Origin: Eutreptiella sp. 'Long Island Sound 2002'
Taxonomy: Eukaryota > Euglenozoa > Euglenophyceae > Eutreptiales > Eutreptiaceae
Reading direction: 5' to 3'
Length of the DNA: 64,000 nucleotides
NCBI GenBank assembly: GCA_964036045.1
Contig: OZ038385.1
Coordinates: forward strand, 60,607,919 to 60,671,918
Shown: positions 20,433-31,110 of the stretch, in pieces
Layout: the number at the start of each line of letters is the position of its first letter
Numbering within the stretch: position 1 is the first letter of the stretch
The notes under the pieces: generated by a model
The model's input: the letters and a program-made list of their open reading frames with translations, nothing else
What the model was told of the DNA's origin: nothing
The model's database searches: none
Position numbers and translations under genes: made by a program

Positions 20433-21539
20433 CACGACCAGAAAGCCGAAGGTCCGAAGGTCACTCACTGGGCGGGCTTTATTGACAGGCCCCCGGATAC
20501 CCCCACCCCGACACTAACATGCCACCAACACACATGGTGGGTGGCACAGTGGAACGCCACGGGCACAATGGACAGGGTCCACACATTCACACCGGAAGCA
20601 AAACTGGCGACCCCACTGGCACTGGGGGACCGCTTTAAACACTCCACCCACCACACCAACCACCCCAGGGCGCACTGGTTGGCCCTCAAAAGGGCGATGC
20701 ACTGGACAGTGGATGCCCCAGCCACGGACACCACGCTGCCCGAGACGTGGCTTACACTCACGCGCAACCTGGCGGCCTATGTGCGAAAGCACGGGACAGC
20801 ACAGGCGCAGCGCTGGATGTCCTGGCCCACGAACACGGAGCGAACTCTCAAACTTCTCACCACCAGCCTACAAGAACACGCAAACCAGCTTCGGGATATG
20901 CACCGGCCACAGGAGGGACAGGGACCGGCATACAGCATATTCCGCCGCGACGCACCGAAGCTCGCCCCCGAACCGGCACCAGAACAACCCTGGCCAAAAC
21001 CGAGGCCCCGCCCAGGGGGAGCGGACGCTTCGGCCCGCCGGGCCAAACGGCCCAAACCGGAGCCAAAAGCGGCCCCAGCGCCACCACCACCCGATCCACA
21101 ACCGAAGCCGAAGGCCCCAGCGTGCCCATATTTCACGCCGGCGGAACGTGCCGCCATGCACCCCGAATGGCCAGATGGCGCAGAAGTACAGGGAGTATTC
21201 GGAGCCACGCTTAGAGGACAACCAAAGCAATTTGTATGGTTCCGGGGCAAGATACAGGGCAGACTGGCAACACCGGGCCAACATGGCAACCTGCAGTTGA
21301 AAATCAAGTGGCGAGCACTCCTCGAGTGGGGCGAAAAAGTGGAGACCTCAAACCTCGAACTCTGGGACGACAGACAATTCCCGGAGTGCCCGGTGCAGCT
21401 CCGCACACCCGCCAACCAGGTACCACCGGGCACCATCTGGACAGGTGACGTACCGCACATATGGCTGGAGGAGCCGGATATACCGGAGGAACAAAGGGTG
21501 GCCACAGCAATCAACCACAAACTGCGCCTGGGACAATGA
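20433..21539 (+). pseudogene. LINE-B ORF1/polyprotein, third part with possible Tudor-like barrel
   Basis: Same frame as the previous part, continuing HWAGFIDRPPD, TWWVAQWNATGT and LALKRAMHWTVD, then a helical piece (LTRNLAAYVRKHG), a basic Pro/Lys-rich linker (RRAKRPKPEPKAAP) and a compact C-terminal domain. That domain has FVWFRGKIQGRL, GNLQLKIKWRALLEWG and ETSNLELWDD. The W-x-G ... KIKW ... L pattern recalls Tudor/SH3-like barrels that bind modified histones or nucleic acid; this is pattern-level inference. It ends at TGA 21537, overlapping an ATG at 21536, but homology to APE continues in this same frame beyond the stop. Confidence 0.5.
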
Positions 21540-22381
21540 GTACTACCACGCCGCACCAGGGACCCCCCAGGAGCCACCAAGGCGCGCACCCACGAGGTCA
21601 CAACTGCGCTCGTCACTCCCATGTCCCTCAACGAACCAGGCGCCCTGTACGACGCGGCCAAAGCTCCGGACCTACAAGACGTACCTGTCATGGCGAAATG
21701 CGACCCGGACGCCATGGTGTGGCAGGAACAGGCCCTCAAAACCTAGGCAGTCTGCCCCAACCTAACCCCCGTCCTCACCAGGAAGTGACACCAATACCGC
21801 ACCACGTGGGTCAAGGGAGTGCCCATATCCCACAAAGGTGAAGTCCAAGTGAAAGTCCACCACCACCCCGGGGAAGAAGGCCGCCTAGCGGCATACGAAC
21901 TCGTAGGCCCAACGTGGCAGCTGAATGTCATCAACGTACACGTACCCTTTGGAGACGCCACGGAGACATTCCTCGAACACCTCATGGAGGCCTACCGACA
22001 ACGTGCCATGATGGGGCCAACTGTCATCATAGGGGCTTTCAATGCAGCCCCGTCAGCGGACGATCGAGGAGGGCGACAGACGCCCGGGGACGCAGCGGTG
22101 CAAGTGGCCATGCAACACCTGGGCCTGCAGGACCTCAGAGTTTCTCTACGAGGCCAGCCCTCGCACAGACCACCGCAACCTTGCTCGGCAGATTCCCGCA
22201 TCGACCTCTGCTACGCGCACTCAGCACACGTTGAGGTGACACGGGCGCCATACCACGACGTACCATCCAAGATCACCGGACATCGACCCCTGGAGATACA
22301 AATCAAGGTACTTGAAGTACCCCCGGCCTCCAGGGATGGCATGGACCACGAGGAGCAACCACTCATCAGGCCGCCAGAAGA
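21540..22381 (+). pseudogene. LINE-B APE-type endonuclease domain (inactivated)
   Basis: Nicks target DNA to start reverse transcription. In the frame of the preceding ORF: DAMVWQEQAL carries the catalytic-type Glu, followed by TAG at 21744 and TGA near 21787, then WQLNVINVHVPFG, VIIGAFNAAPS, SRIDLCYA and ITGHRPLEIQI. The usual GDFN is GAFN here, so the catalytic Asp is lost. The last two motifs are shared with copy A (bases 13-110). TAG at 22384 ends this stretch. Confidence 0.75.
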
Positions 22382-22969
22382 GTAGGACACCCACAAATGG
22401 ATAGCGTACTACCGCACGGTACAACGCATCCTAGGCCATCAAGACGAGACGGACCTCAACCTCGCCATGCGGCAAGGTCACGGCGTGCGGCCTCCACGGG
22501 CAACACAGAACACAGGACGATGCCACCCCGCATCAAGACCTACGGTCCCTGGTCACAGCCATATGGCACGACAAGCGAGCACTACACACGGCAGTGCACT
22601 CACATGACCTACAAGCACAACATGACGCCCAGGAAATCGCCGCACGGCCGGACACCACACGCCGGCAACTCAGGGAATGGCACATCCGCTGGGCAAAGGA
22701 ACTGGCACAAGAACAACAACGCTACTTTCAAAACCCCCAACGCTACAAATCCTTGAAACACGTGGACAAGGTCCTGGGAGAAACAGGCCACCAAGGCATC
22801 AAGGCGGTACACCTACAGGACGGCACATTGACCAACGATCCCAAGGTGGTCCTGGAAGAAGTCCTCAACAGCTTCCTGCGCCAACACAACACTGAGGATG
22901 GCGAGCTGTCCGCGTACACGGAGGAAGTGATATCATACCTGCCGAAACTCTACAACCGGACACAGCGAC
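22382..22969 (+). pseudogene. LINE-B RT region, N-terminal part
   Basis: Aligns with copy A 204-791: WIAYYRTVQRILG, a frameshift near 22470, then DLQAQHDAQEIAARP, WAKELAQEQQRYFQNPQ, SLKHVDKVLGETG and LYNRTQR. It stops at 22969, where the 15-kb LINE-2 is inserted, and resumes at 38032. It supplies the linker between APE and RT fingers. Confidence 0.8.
22954..22969. repeat. Left target-site duplication of LINE-2 (16 bp)
   Basis: AACCGGACACAGCGAC, identical to 38016-38031 and present once in uninterrupted copy A near 776-791. Confidence 0.95.
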
Positions 22970-23976
22970 CACATGCCCATGATACCTTAGGAATTGATAC
23001 AAATCAACTCATGTTGGAGAAGCACCACAAGCAAATCATCTATGACCAAGTACACCCAACAATAGACCTTTGCGCGAGCGACGGATGCACCTTTTTCCAT
23101 GACATTGATTGCTCCGGCAACAATGCCTACTCCACAATCGGACATGGCAATTTTAGGTACCTGAAAGAGATCCTTCATCACCACCCAAAATTCTACATTT
23201 TTCCACACCCACAGGATTACTACAACTCCAAATACAAATACGGCAACACGTGGACGGAGTGGGCCCATGCCATCAACGAAGCCTTGCAAGAAGCCTTTGA
23301 TTCCGGTGTTGTGTACGAAGGTTCCTTCATTCTCCCGGGAACGGAAGACAACCTTTTGGCGGAGACCCTCTACATGAACCCCTTGAACCCCGGCATGATC
23401 TCCCTTGCCCCTTGGGTATGTGGAGTAGACCGGCTTTCGGATGCCAACACGTACAACCCCTCACCCAATCCCGATGGCTCCGTGCGGCTCAACTTGCTTG
23501 ACTCTCCTCAATACCCATATTTTCACCTTCACCTCTCCACCCGTCACAAGCACCACGCACACATCCGCTACGGCGACATCATGCACCCTCACGCTTCCCT
23601 ACAATGGGCGATAAATGAGGTGGACGGCACCGTCGAAGTGGCCGCCGTGCGCACAACGCTACGATTCGAAGTTGCACGGCATTTGCTCACGAACTTCACC
23701 CCCTCTTCTCCAAAAGAGCTCTCCAAAAAATCCAAGCGGGAACGAGGAGAGTATAGGCGGCGCCGTGGTAACGCCTGGGACTTTTTTGTCCTCGTCAACC
23801 GCCTTTTCCATTTCGAAAACGACCACATCTCGGTCAACTCCCAAAATGCTTTCTTTCCGGAGGAACGCATACAGCCTCTACAATCATCCTCTGAACATAT
23901 GTTCTGCTTTGACTACACCATTCCAACCCCCCTCGCCGAGAAGCTTCTCTCCAACATCTTACAACACCCCTTGTAG
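22970..23976 (+). pseudogene. LINE-2 ORF1 N-terminal part, unknown protein
   Basis: About 335 codons open from the element's left edge to TAG at 23974. Segments: IDLCASDGCTFFHDIDCSG, YLKEILHHHPKFYIFPHPQD, WTEWAHAINEALQEAF, VYEGSFILPGTEDN, MISLAPWVCGVDRL, YPYFHLHLSTRHKHHAHIRY and WAINEVDGTVEVAAVRTTLRFEVARHLL. It then has a basic patch (KELSKKSKRERGEYRRRRG) and WDFFVLVNRLFHFENDHI. It reads like a folded protein with Cys/His pairs, but no family is recognised. Translation upstream of 22970 in the same frame belongs to LINE-B and is chance fusion. Confidence 0.6.
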
Positions 23977-24407
23977 ACGCTTGGCAAAGTCTTATGCATC
24001 CGTGGCTCCGATCTAGGGAAGGACAAAACTTTCAAAGTTGTCCCTTCTAAAGCATACAAACAGACCAGGCCGGACTTCAAACAAATTGACGTGTGGGAAT
24101 CCCTCCTTACTAGCGAAGCCGCGCGACGGTGCGGTATCCTAGGGGCCATTCCCAGAACACACCACGAGTTTTACGTGTGCATGAACTATCACAACATCCC
24201 CTTGCTCCCCCAACGAGATTCCCTCACTGCCATGAGTTACATGCTCTTCCAAAAGAATAATCTTGTCACCTATCGGGGCACTACGGGTGCCATGATCTCT
24301 TGGGGAGGATACTCCTCGTGGCGCTCCAAACACCCGGGACACAAAATAAACCTATCTGCTTCCCCCCGAAATGTGCACAAAGATGTCCCTCCCCCAGCTT
24401 CCCAGTG
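23977..24407 (+). pseudogene. LINE-2 ORF1, second part in another frame
   Basis: After the stop at 23974 the protein-like reading continues in another frame: VLCIRGSDLGKDKTFKVVPS, FKQIDVWESLLTSEAARRCG and FYVCMNYHNIPLLPQRDSL, then NLVTYRGTTGAMISWGGYSS, ending near 24407. Beyond about 24400 the reading moves to the AlkB frame. No recognised domain. Probably part of one long ORF1 with its neighbours before frameshifts. Confidence 0.5.
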
Positions 24408-24416
24408 AAGGCTTGC

Positions 24417-25519
24417 TTCAACCCCCTCTCTGAGCCTCCGGAACCGGAACTTGTAGAAGTTCACGCCCTGTCATCCACGCCGGACGTTGATGTAATGTTC
24501 GGGGTCTCCCTGCTTGGGAAAATTCGGCACATTTCCTTGTTCAGCGCCCCCATGGCTAAGGTGCGGGTCTACCGAGTGAAATATGTTCATCACGAGTCCG
24601 CGCTCCTTGCGGAAGGCTTCACTGTATCACAACTCGTATTTCATCCCGAATGCCCCGACACGGCGGCGCGCGACATCCTTTTGGGTCACGCCAACCCCCT
24701 AGTTTCGGAAGCCCAGGATTTCCTATCACGTGTCATCGAGGCGGCGACTGCCTACGGCAGCGCGGAACAACTAAGTCTCGTGAGGGACCATTACTTGTCC
24801 ACAAGCAAGCCCCTCTCCCTCACAGAAAAGATCGCACAGCTCCACCCCCAAACGGGGAAAACTTTGGACCCCATCCCGGAAATAGCAGGAGCCTTCATAT
24901 CCAATGAATTTTTCTCAGAAGAAGAAGAAGCCCTGGTGATGTCTCTCAGTGCGGATGAAAATCACCAGTGGCTGTCCGAGGGGCACCGCACAATGCTTCA
25001 TTTCGGATTCAGGTACAATCCAGAATCAAAAGAAGTTGAACCTTTTGAACCGACCCCTCCTGAGTTTATTCAAGCGATTGGGCTACGGGCATTCTCTGCC
25101 TGCGCCCAGGTCCTGCCTTTCCCTCTCTTATGCCCCAATATGTGGTCAGTAGCTCGATACAGCCCGGCAGTGGCCTGAGGAGCCACGTAGACGTCCCTCA
25201 GCTAGGCCCTTATGTCCTGGATGGCTCCTTTGGGTCAGGTGCGGAAATGGTTTTCGAACCGCGTCCCGTCCCCGGATCCACCCTCTTTAAGAAAAGGCGA
25301 AAAGTCTTCCTACAGCGCCGCAGCCTCCTCCTAATTTCTCGGGAAGCCTGCGACAAGTGGAAGCACCAAATCCCAGCCTGCGACTATGACACAGTGGAGA
25401 AGCGGCGCATTCCCCGAGACTCCAGGGTATCCCTTGCCTTCCGTCACACTGGTGTAGGAACGGACCTCCATACGACATCCTCAGAGCCCCCTGACCCAGG
25501 GCAACATGAGACGCCTTAA
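24417..25519 (+). pseudogene. AlkB-type 2OG-Fe(II) dioxygenase domain in LINE-2
   Basis: AlkB enzymes remove methyl groups from nucleic-acid bases using Fe(II) and 2-oxoglutarate. The frame ending at 25178 gives ARDILLGHANPLVSEAQDFL, then IAGAFISNEFFSEEEEALV and RTMLHFGFRYNPE, the usual N-terminal AlkB pattern. A frameshift near 25130-25178 moves to the next frame, giving LRSHVDVPQLGPYVLDGSFG (iron ligands H and D at 25183-25191), LLLISREACDKWKHQIPA (third ligand His at 25364-25366) and RDSRVSLAFRHTG (2OG-binding Arg pair). The order, spacing and all key residues fit the ALKBH6/ALKBH8-like group. It lies between ORF1 and APE on the same strand inside the 16-bp duplications, so it belongs to the element. 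The frameshift makes this copy non-functional unless it is an assembly error. Confidence 0.87.
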
Positions 25520-26280
25520 TGAAACCTGCGCTCGGCGTCACCCTTCTGTGCACACGAGACGTGGTCTGCGCTCTAAGACCACGAATACCCTCCATCACCA
25601 TTATTGCATGTTCTCAGGCATGGCAAGGCCATCGCTCTACCACTCCCCCTGTACGTAACATGAATTCCTTAACCCCTGTGACCGCCAGGTATGCCCTCGA
25701 CGGGCCGATCTGCGCTCACTGTGTGCCGGACCACAAAGTCCTGTGGTTTCCCTGGTGGGGAGCTCTGATGAGTCTATCGAATGCTACCCGTCCGCGTATT
25801 CTTTCTGCCCCCCTTCCACCCGTCAGTGCCACCGCAGGATATGTAACATGAGACGGTGTCAAGAGGTCCTCGCCCGCTTGGGCGTGCACGGTCCCTCCCT
25901 CACCGCCACCGTCTCTCGCATCGCGGAGATTCTCCCTGTGGAGCAAGCACACATCAACCCGAGAGTATTGGTCCCACACACAAGTGTCTCTACAAACCTG
26001 ACTATACACCCCTCTCTTTGCACTGCCTGTGACACAGCCCTACACCACTCGCCCAAAGCATACGCACAAGCACTTCACTCACGGATTTCTACACTAGAAC
26101 AGTGCGACCCCAACCCCTCAATACGGAATGAGGACCCTGCCGGCATACCAGCGCTCCTGACACCAGACTCCACCCTGGATGCCCGCTCTTCCTCCATTCG
26201 GACACCGTCCTTCCCACCCCCCCCCCCCAAGTGCACAAGTCCTTCAAGCCTAGACGCTTGCGCCGCCCCCCCCCCCTTCT
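25519..26280 (+). pseudogene. Cys/His-rich and Pro-rich segment between AlkB and APE
   Basis: Two overlapping frames. YALDGPICAHCVPDHKVLWF is followed in the next frame by SSDESIECYPSAYSFC, RQCHRRICNMRRCQEVL and LTATVSRIAEILPVEQAHI; later LCTACDTALHH and a Pro/Ser-rich linker with a long C-run near 26217-26230. The C-x2-C ... C-x6-C ... CH-x3-C spacing suggests a zinc-binding module, perhaps for nucleic acid, but no named family fits well. The frame change is near 25740. Confidence 0.4.
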
Positions 26281-27165
26281 CTTCCCTCCGTCCAGGCCAT
26301 CCGTGTCGTGTCCTTCAACACGGCAAAGAGCCAGAACACGCCCGCGTCAATTTTGCATTTCCTAAACGAGGGATATGACATTATACTCCTTCAAGAGCTA
26401 AACTCTCCTCCTCTCCTCCCACAGCGGTACGCCTTTGGCAATGACCGCGCTAAAGTCTTCTTGAATGTCTGCGGCCACAAACACGGGGTGTCGGTCATTG
26501 CAGGCCCGTGCATCGCGAGATATACCAGCTGTGTCCCGCCCAGAGACAGCGACGGCCTTATCTGTGGTGCCAAAATATCCCTTCCGGAAGCAACTCCCCT
26601 GCACGTCTTCTCAGTTTACTCCCCCCCGGTGCGCACGGGGGCCCCAGCTCCTTACCGTGACACCATACAGCGAGTTCTTGCGTCTTATTTCAACGATCAT
26701 CCCAATCACATCCTGGGGGGTGATTTTAACTGCGTTCTGGATCCCGAACTTGACCAGCACAGCTTGGTCGATCTGCATGAGTGGCACTGGCTCAGGGGGG
26801 AAGTGGAATACCTCCCATCTAGGTTGGTGGACACTTTCAGGTCAGGGCGGCCCTCCCTCAGGCAGTATACCCGCTACGCAAGCGACCGCTGGGACACCGA
26901 AGCAGAACTAGACTACATCTTTGCGTCCCCTCGCCTGGTGTCGCACATTCCCCTCCTGGATGCGTCGGTCCTCACGGACTACACCATCTCTGACCACCAC
27001 CCAGTGGTTTCCGTCTTCCAGTGCCCCTCCCCAATCCTTCTGTCTCAGCCCGCACTCCCCCCTTGCATTTTTTGGAAGCTTTCTAGTGACGAAAAGCAAC
27101 AATTCTCCAAAAGCGTAAAGCTCATCTCCGACTGGTGCCGGGACCTCCAGGACGCCCCTGCCTGA
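26281..27165 (+). CDS. LINE-2 APE-type endonuclease domain
   Basis: Continuous ORF of about 290 codons (first internal Met near 26308) carrying the full exonuclease-endonuclease-phosphatase motif set. These are VSFNTAKS, IILLQELNSP (catalytic Glu), VFSVYSPPV, ILGGDFNCVLDPE (Asp and Asn), AELDYIFAS and ISDHHPVVSVF (terminal Asp-His). In LINEs this domain nicks the target to prime reverse transcription. It ends at TGA 27163, and the RT region continues 6 bp later in the same frame (27172), so the stop may have split a single pol ORF. All catalytic residues are kept, in contrast to LINE-B. Confidence 0.9.
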   Translation, partial: LPSVQAIRVVSFNTAKSQNTPASILHFLNEGYDIILLQELNSPPLLPQRYAFGNDRAKVFLNVCGHKHGVSVIAGPCIARYTSCVPPRDSDGLICGAKISLPEATPLHVFSVYSPPVRTGAPAPYRDTIQRVLASYFNDHPNHILGGDFNCVLDPELDQHSLVDLHEWHWLRGEVEYLPSRLVDTFRSGRPSLRQYTRYASDRWDTEAELDYIFASPRLVSHIPLLDASVLTDYTISDHHPVVSVFQCPSPILLSQPALPPCIFWKLSSDEKQQFSKSVKLISDWCRDLQDAPA

Positions 27166-27171
27166 GCGCCC

Positions 27172-28410
27172 TTGGAAGAGATCATCGCCGCCACTGATTC
27201 TCTCCTTATGCAGGTTGGGTCTGCGTACCACAAAATCACACGTCCAAAGCCGCAGCGCAAGGACCAAGAGGGCTATGGCAAGCTCAGGAAATTATTACGC
27301 TCGCCCCCGCCTCCTTCTTCCCCGGCATTTCCCGAGCACATAGCGGAAGTTCACTCTGTGGTAAACACCTTACGGTCCTCGGACGAAACCAAAGCGAAGA
27401 GAAAGCTTCACAGCAGTCTGGTCCGGGGGGTCCAGGTGAAAAGCACTGTTGCTTGCACCCTCTGCCTCAAAGACCTAGAGCCTCTCGTTGTCAGAAATCC
27501 AGCTACCAAAGAGCTCCTGAGTGACCTGGCAGATGTAGCTAAAGTTTACGGGGACACCCTGCTCCATGTTGGAGGGCATCCAGATTACGCCCCCCCCCAG
27601 GACTTCGTCGAAGAGGTCCTGTCCCACTCGCCCATATGCCCCGTTTCTGCCAAGAACGACCACATACCACCTGTGACGTGGCAGGAGTTCCTGAACCACT
27701 TAAAACACAGTGAACCGTCAAAAGCCGGGGGACCAGACAAAACAAACAACCACATCCTGGCCCTCTTGTCCGGAACCCATCCAGCATTTTTTCCACTCCA
27801 TTTTAAATCGCTTCCTCCATTCACCGCTGCTGCGGCACTGGCTATGCGCGAAAATATGTTTACTTTACAAAAAAGGCGACCCTTTCTCCCCCTCAAACTA
27901 CCGTCCTATTGCCCTCTTAAACTGTATTTACAAACTCTTGGCCACTTTTGCCTGCAAACACCTGCGCGCTCAGGCTTTTGCACACGACATCCTTTCAAAA
28001 ATCCAGCACGGTTGCCTTCCCGGCCACCAATGCGCTGATCATCTGTATCATCTCAAAGCCCTTTATGCGAAATCGAAGAAGAGCTCTCGCTGTTCATCGA
28101 TTTCAATAAAGCCTTTGATTCGGTGCCCCATGGCACACTCTGGACCGTCCTCGAACGGGCAAATTTTTCTACTTCCACAATTTCTCTCATTAAGCAACTA
28201 TACTCCTTCCCTCAAGACAGCCCCATCTTCAATGGCCGCACTCCCCACGCTTACCTCCAAACCAGAGGCCTCCGACAAGGATGTCCCCTCTCCCCCCTAC
28301 TCTTCATTCTCTATCTCAACTCCCTCTTCCACCATTTTTTTGCCACTGTGCCCCCCCCCCCCGGGCAAATGCCCGCACTAGCCACCACGCTTAAATCGAC
28401 GACATCCTGA
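27172..28410 (+). pseudogene. LINE-2 reverse transcriptase, fingers and palm (frameshifted)
   Basis: Starts with LLMQVGSAYHKITRP and a linker with CTLCLKDLEP and WQEFLNHLKH. RT then reads SKAGGPDKTNNH. It shifts frame near 27740 to LCAKICLLYKKGDPFSPSNY and RPIALLNCIYKLLATF, shifts again near 28070 to LSLFIDFNKAFDSVPHGTLW (motif A), and continues to TRGLRQGCPLSPLLFILYLN (motif B). Motif C follows at about 28396 as IDDILI, but the codon before it is TAA, so the catalytic loop is cut. At least two frameshifts plus this stop. Several breaks lie in A or C runs. Confidence 0.85.
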
Positions 28411-29723
28411 TCAAAAGTGAGGACGTAGTCTACATCCAAAATAGTCTCAACTACTTCGATGGGCCAGCCAGGGAATGGGGTCTGGACATGAATGTGTCTA
28501 AAACCGAAGTCCACGCCAATGGCACAGCCCCCCAAAAAGAGTTTCTGACACCCAGGGGCTCGGAATTCCTCACGTACAACAAAAAAACGGGTCGCCCGCA
28601 CACATGCTATAAATACCTGGGGGTTTATCTTTTTACTTGCCACCAAGCAAGGGGCCGGTTTCACATGCTCAAGGCGGGGATCCAGAGTTTTTTTGCCCGA
28701 CTTTCTCCCTTGCCTCTTACACTCAGTGAGAAGGTCCGCCTGACGAACTCTCAGCTGGTTGCAGCGCTCGCCTACCGCTTAATCATCCACTCTCTTTCCC
28801 CCAACCAGCTCGAAAAGCTTCAGTCACTCATCAGGGCGGGAGTTGCGTCTCGAAGCATCACACGTCTAGTCTCCCCGAAAGACCGTTTCGCGGCTGGCCC
28901 AAAGGGAGGGTTGGGTATGAAATTTCTACCGCACAGCGTCCACGTTGCCACTGTGAACTATGGATTCCGGGCCCTTTGCGGCCTCGCCCCAAAGTCAGTT
29001 GGCCCCCTGTACGTCCAGTCTTTACTCAGCTCGAACCAGAGGGCCTCGGATCCGGTGCAAAACTCTTTTATGGACTCCATCCATGCCCTAGGCATATCTT
29101 TCCACAGCATAGGCCCGTGGAGACCCACTGCTATTCGGGATCTAACGCCTCGTACCCAGCTAACTGTGAGGTTCAAATCAGGACAGGCCATAGGAAGGGT
29201 GACCGAGGCCACCTCCAAATGGGCCAACGTCTCGTTCCACGACGGGGTCTACTCGGTGGATACCCACACGTCCTACACCATGCAGATGCCATGCCACGCC
29301 GTCATGGATTACTCCTGCCCCTCTCACTTCCAGCTAGTCCCTGAATTTGTGCGCCCTCAAGAGACCATCCTGGAACCCCCAGCGCCACCGCACAACGCAC
29401 ATGCATTGGGGATCAGCCAACACGACCATCTCTTTGCTCTGCAGGCACAACACTACCTAGAGAAGAAGTCTCTCGACGAGTGGGGATGCCACGATCCCGC
29501 GGAGGCACTAACCAGGCCGCCGGCCCCCGGCCTACACGGGGTGTGGCTCTATTCCGATGGTTCCTCCGGAGAGTCCGGCCATGCGGCCGCCGTCACGGCC
29601 TTTCTACCCGACGGCACGACCAGAGTCCTGTGCCTATCCTCACCGCATCCCTCTTTTCTGGGTTCGGAGTTCTGGGGGTGGGTAGCAGCCATTCGCTGGA
29701 TCCACAGGGAACTTTCCCAATAA
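28403..29723 (+). pseudogene. LINE-2 RT thumb/connection and start of RNase H
   Basis: Open from motif C onward: IDDILIKSED, GLDMNVSKTEVHANG, RPHTCYKYLGVYLF (the YLG motif after the palm), FHMLKAGIQSFFARLSPLPL and VRLTNSQLVAALAYRLI. It then has GPKGGLGMKFLP and GVWLYSDGSSGESGHAAAV, the first RNase H Asp. GSEFWGWVAAIRW gives the RNase H Glu. It terminates at TAA 29721, and the RNase H continues in other frames, so RNase H is split. Confidence 0.85.
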
Positions 29724-29732
29724 AAAGTATGT

Positions 29733-31069
29733 TTGTTGATTGACAACGAACAGGTGGTGTCCACCCTTCAAAAATGCCAAGTCTATAGGCCCAGCCCGTT
29801 CCAACAAACACATGGACCGTGGCCGTACACAGCGCCCTACTTCTCATCACCAACTGCCTCCACATCATGTGGATTAAAGGTCACGCCAATTTTTTTGGCA
29901 ACGAAATCTGCGACCATTTCTCTAAATGGGCAGCTCACAGTCTGATTTTTACCCCAGACCTCCTTTCCCCTCCCCCCCTGGGTTCAGAGGCGGTACACCA
30001 CCTGCCTGTCCTCCACAAGTTTGAGGCGCAGCAATTCCATCACCTACTGCCGCAGCATTCCCATAACAACATAGCGGTCGGCCCCAGCTTCAGCCTGTAC
30101 AATAAAGCTTCCTGGTTTTCGTCCTTGTTTTTCAAACTGGCGTCCGGGTGCTACAATGTGCACGGGTACAAGTGGAGCAATATGCTTCACGACTACCACT
30201 GTTCCATGTGCGGACAGCACCATCCCTTCGACCCTCTATCCTGCCTGGCCTTCTGCAAAGCGTTAGGCCAGCACGTCCAGTCATACGTCTCTTCCTGGGG
30301 GCCCCTTTTCAGCCCCATTGTCCTGCACTGGTGGCTCTCTGGACCCTCAAAGGCTGACCGCAGGAACTTCATGAGAACTCTGGTGCCTAAGTCCCTATGG
30401 TCCTGCCTCTCCCAGCCAATCCCGGGCTCAACTGGCGCCAAGCACAAGGCCATGCTTGGCCTGGCCCTAGAGGAACGCGTAAAGCACCTGGACAAGGCTG
30501 TCCACCAAGCACATGACTGGCTGTGTTCGAATCCTCTCCCTTGGGACCCAATATCTTGGGCGCACCCCCCCGACCCTCTCAACCCCTTCTCGGTTTCGCA
30601 CGGTGCGTTCAGTACCTCCGTCCACATGTGCCCTCGGACCCGCCCCGCATACCAACACCCCCCACCTCTCCCCAAACACGCCTTAAAAAAGCCGTCCAAG
30701 CCATCGTCAGCCAAAGCACAACCAGCCACTCGTCGCGCGCCAAAAAACTCCAAACGCCCATCCAGCCGCGCATCCGCACCACGCCCCCCCCCCCCCCCCT
30801 CCGAGTCAGCCCAGGGCCCATCCCTGCCACCCCCCGAGGGTGCCCCCCGAGGGAGAACGGTGCTGTGCTGTGAGGGACAGGCACCCTCCCCTGTCGTGCA
30901 CCCGGGCCACCCAGCCTCACCCGCGCTCTCCCTTCCCAGGGTTCGCGCCCCTGCCGCACCGCCATATCCCCCGCGCGTACTCGTGACCGTGCCGACGTGC
31001 GAAGGGACGAGCAGTGGCCTCCGTCTCGACGCGGGGGCCGCCGCGGTTGGGGGCCCTGAGTGCTGCTAA
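29733..31069 (+). pseudogene. LINE-2 RNase H end and Cys-containing C-terminus
   Basis: LLIDNEQVV (RNase H Asp) in one frame, then from 29819 IMWIKGHANFFGNEICDHFS (RNase H His/Asp). Downstream: VHHLPVLHKFEAQQFHHLL, CYNVHGYKWSNMLHDYHC, a SMCGQHH ... LSCLAFC cluster comparable to LINE C-terminal zinc knuckles, WWLSGPSKADRRNFMRTL and a helical region. A basic Pro/Ser tail (KKPSKPSSAKAQ) ends at TAA 31067, about 40 bp before the minisatellite, so pol stops before the repeats. Confidence 0.8.
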
Positions 31070-31110
31070 TGGCAGTCAATTGGTGCAGACGAGGAGTTGG
31101 ACCCCGTGCC

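Noticed and set aside
22594-23976. A 460-codon fusion ORF joining LINE-B RT to the LINE-2 ORF1
   Set aside because: The join lies exactly at the insertion point next to the 16-bp target duplication; the fused frame is chance.
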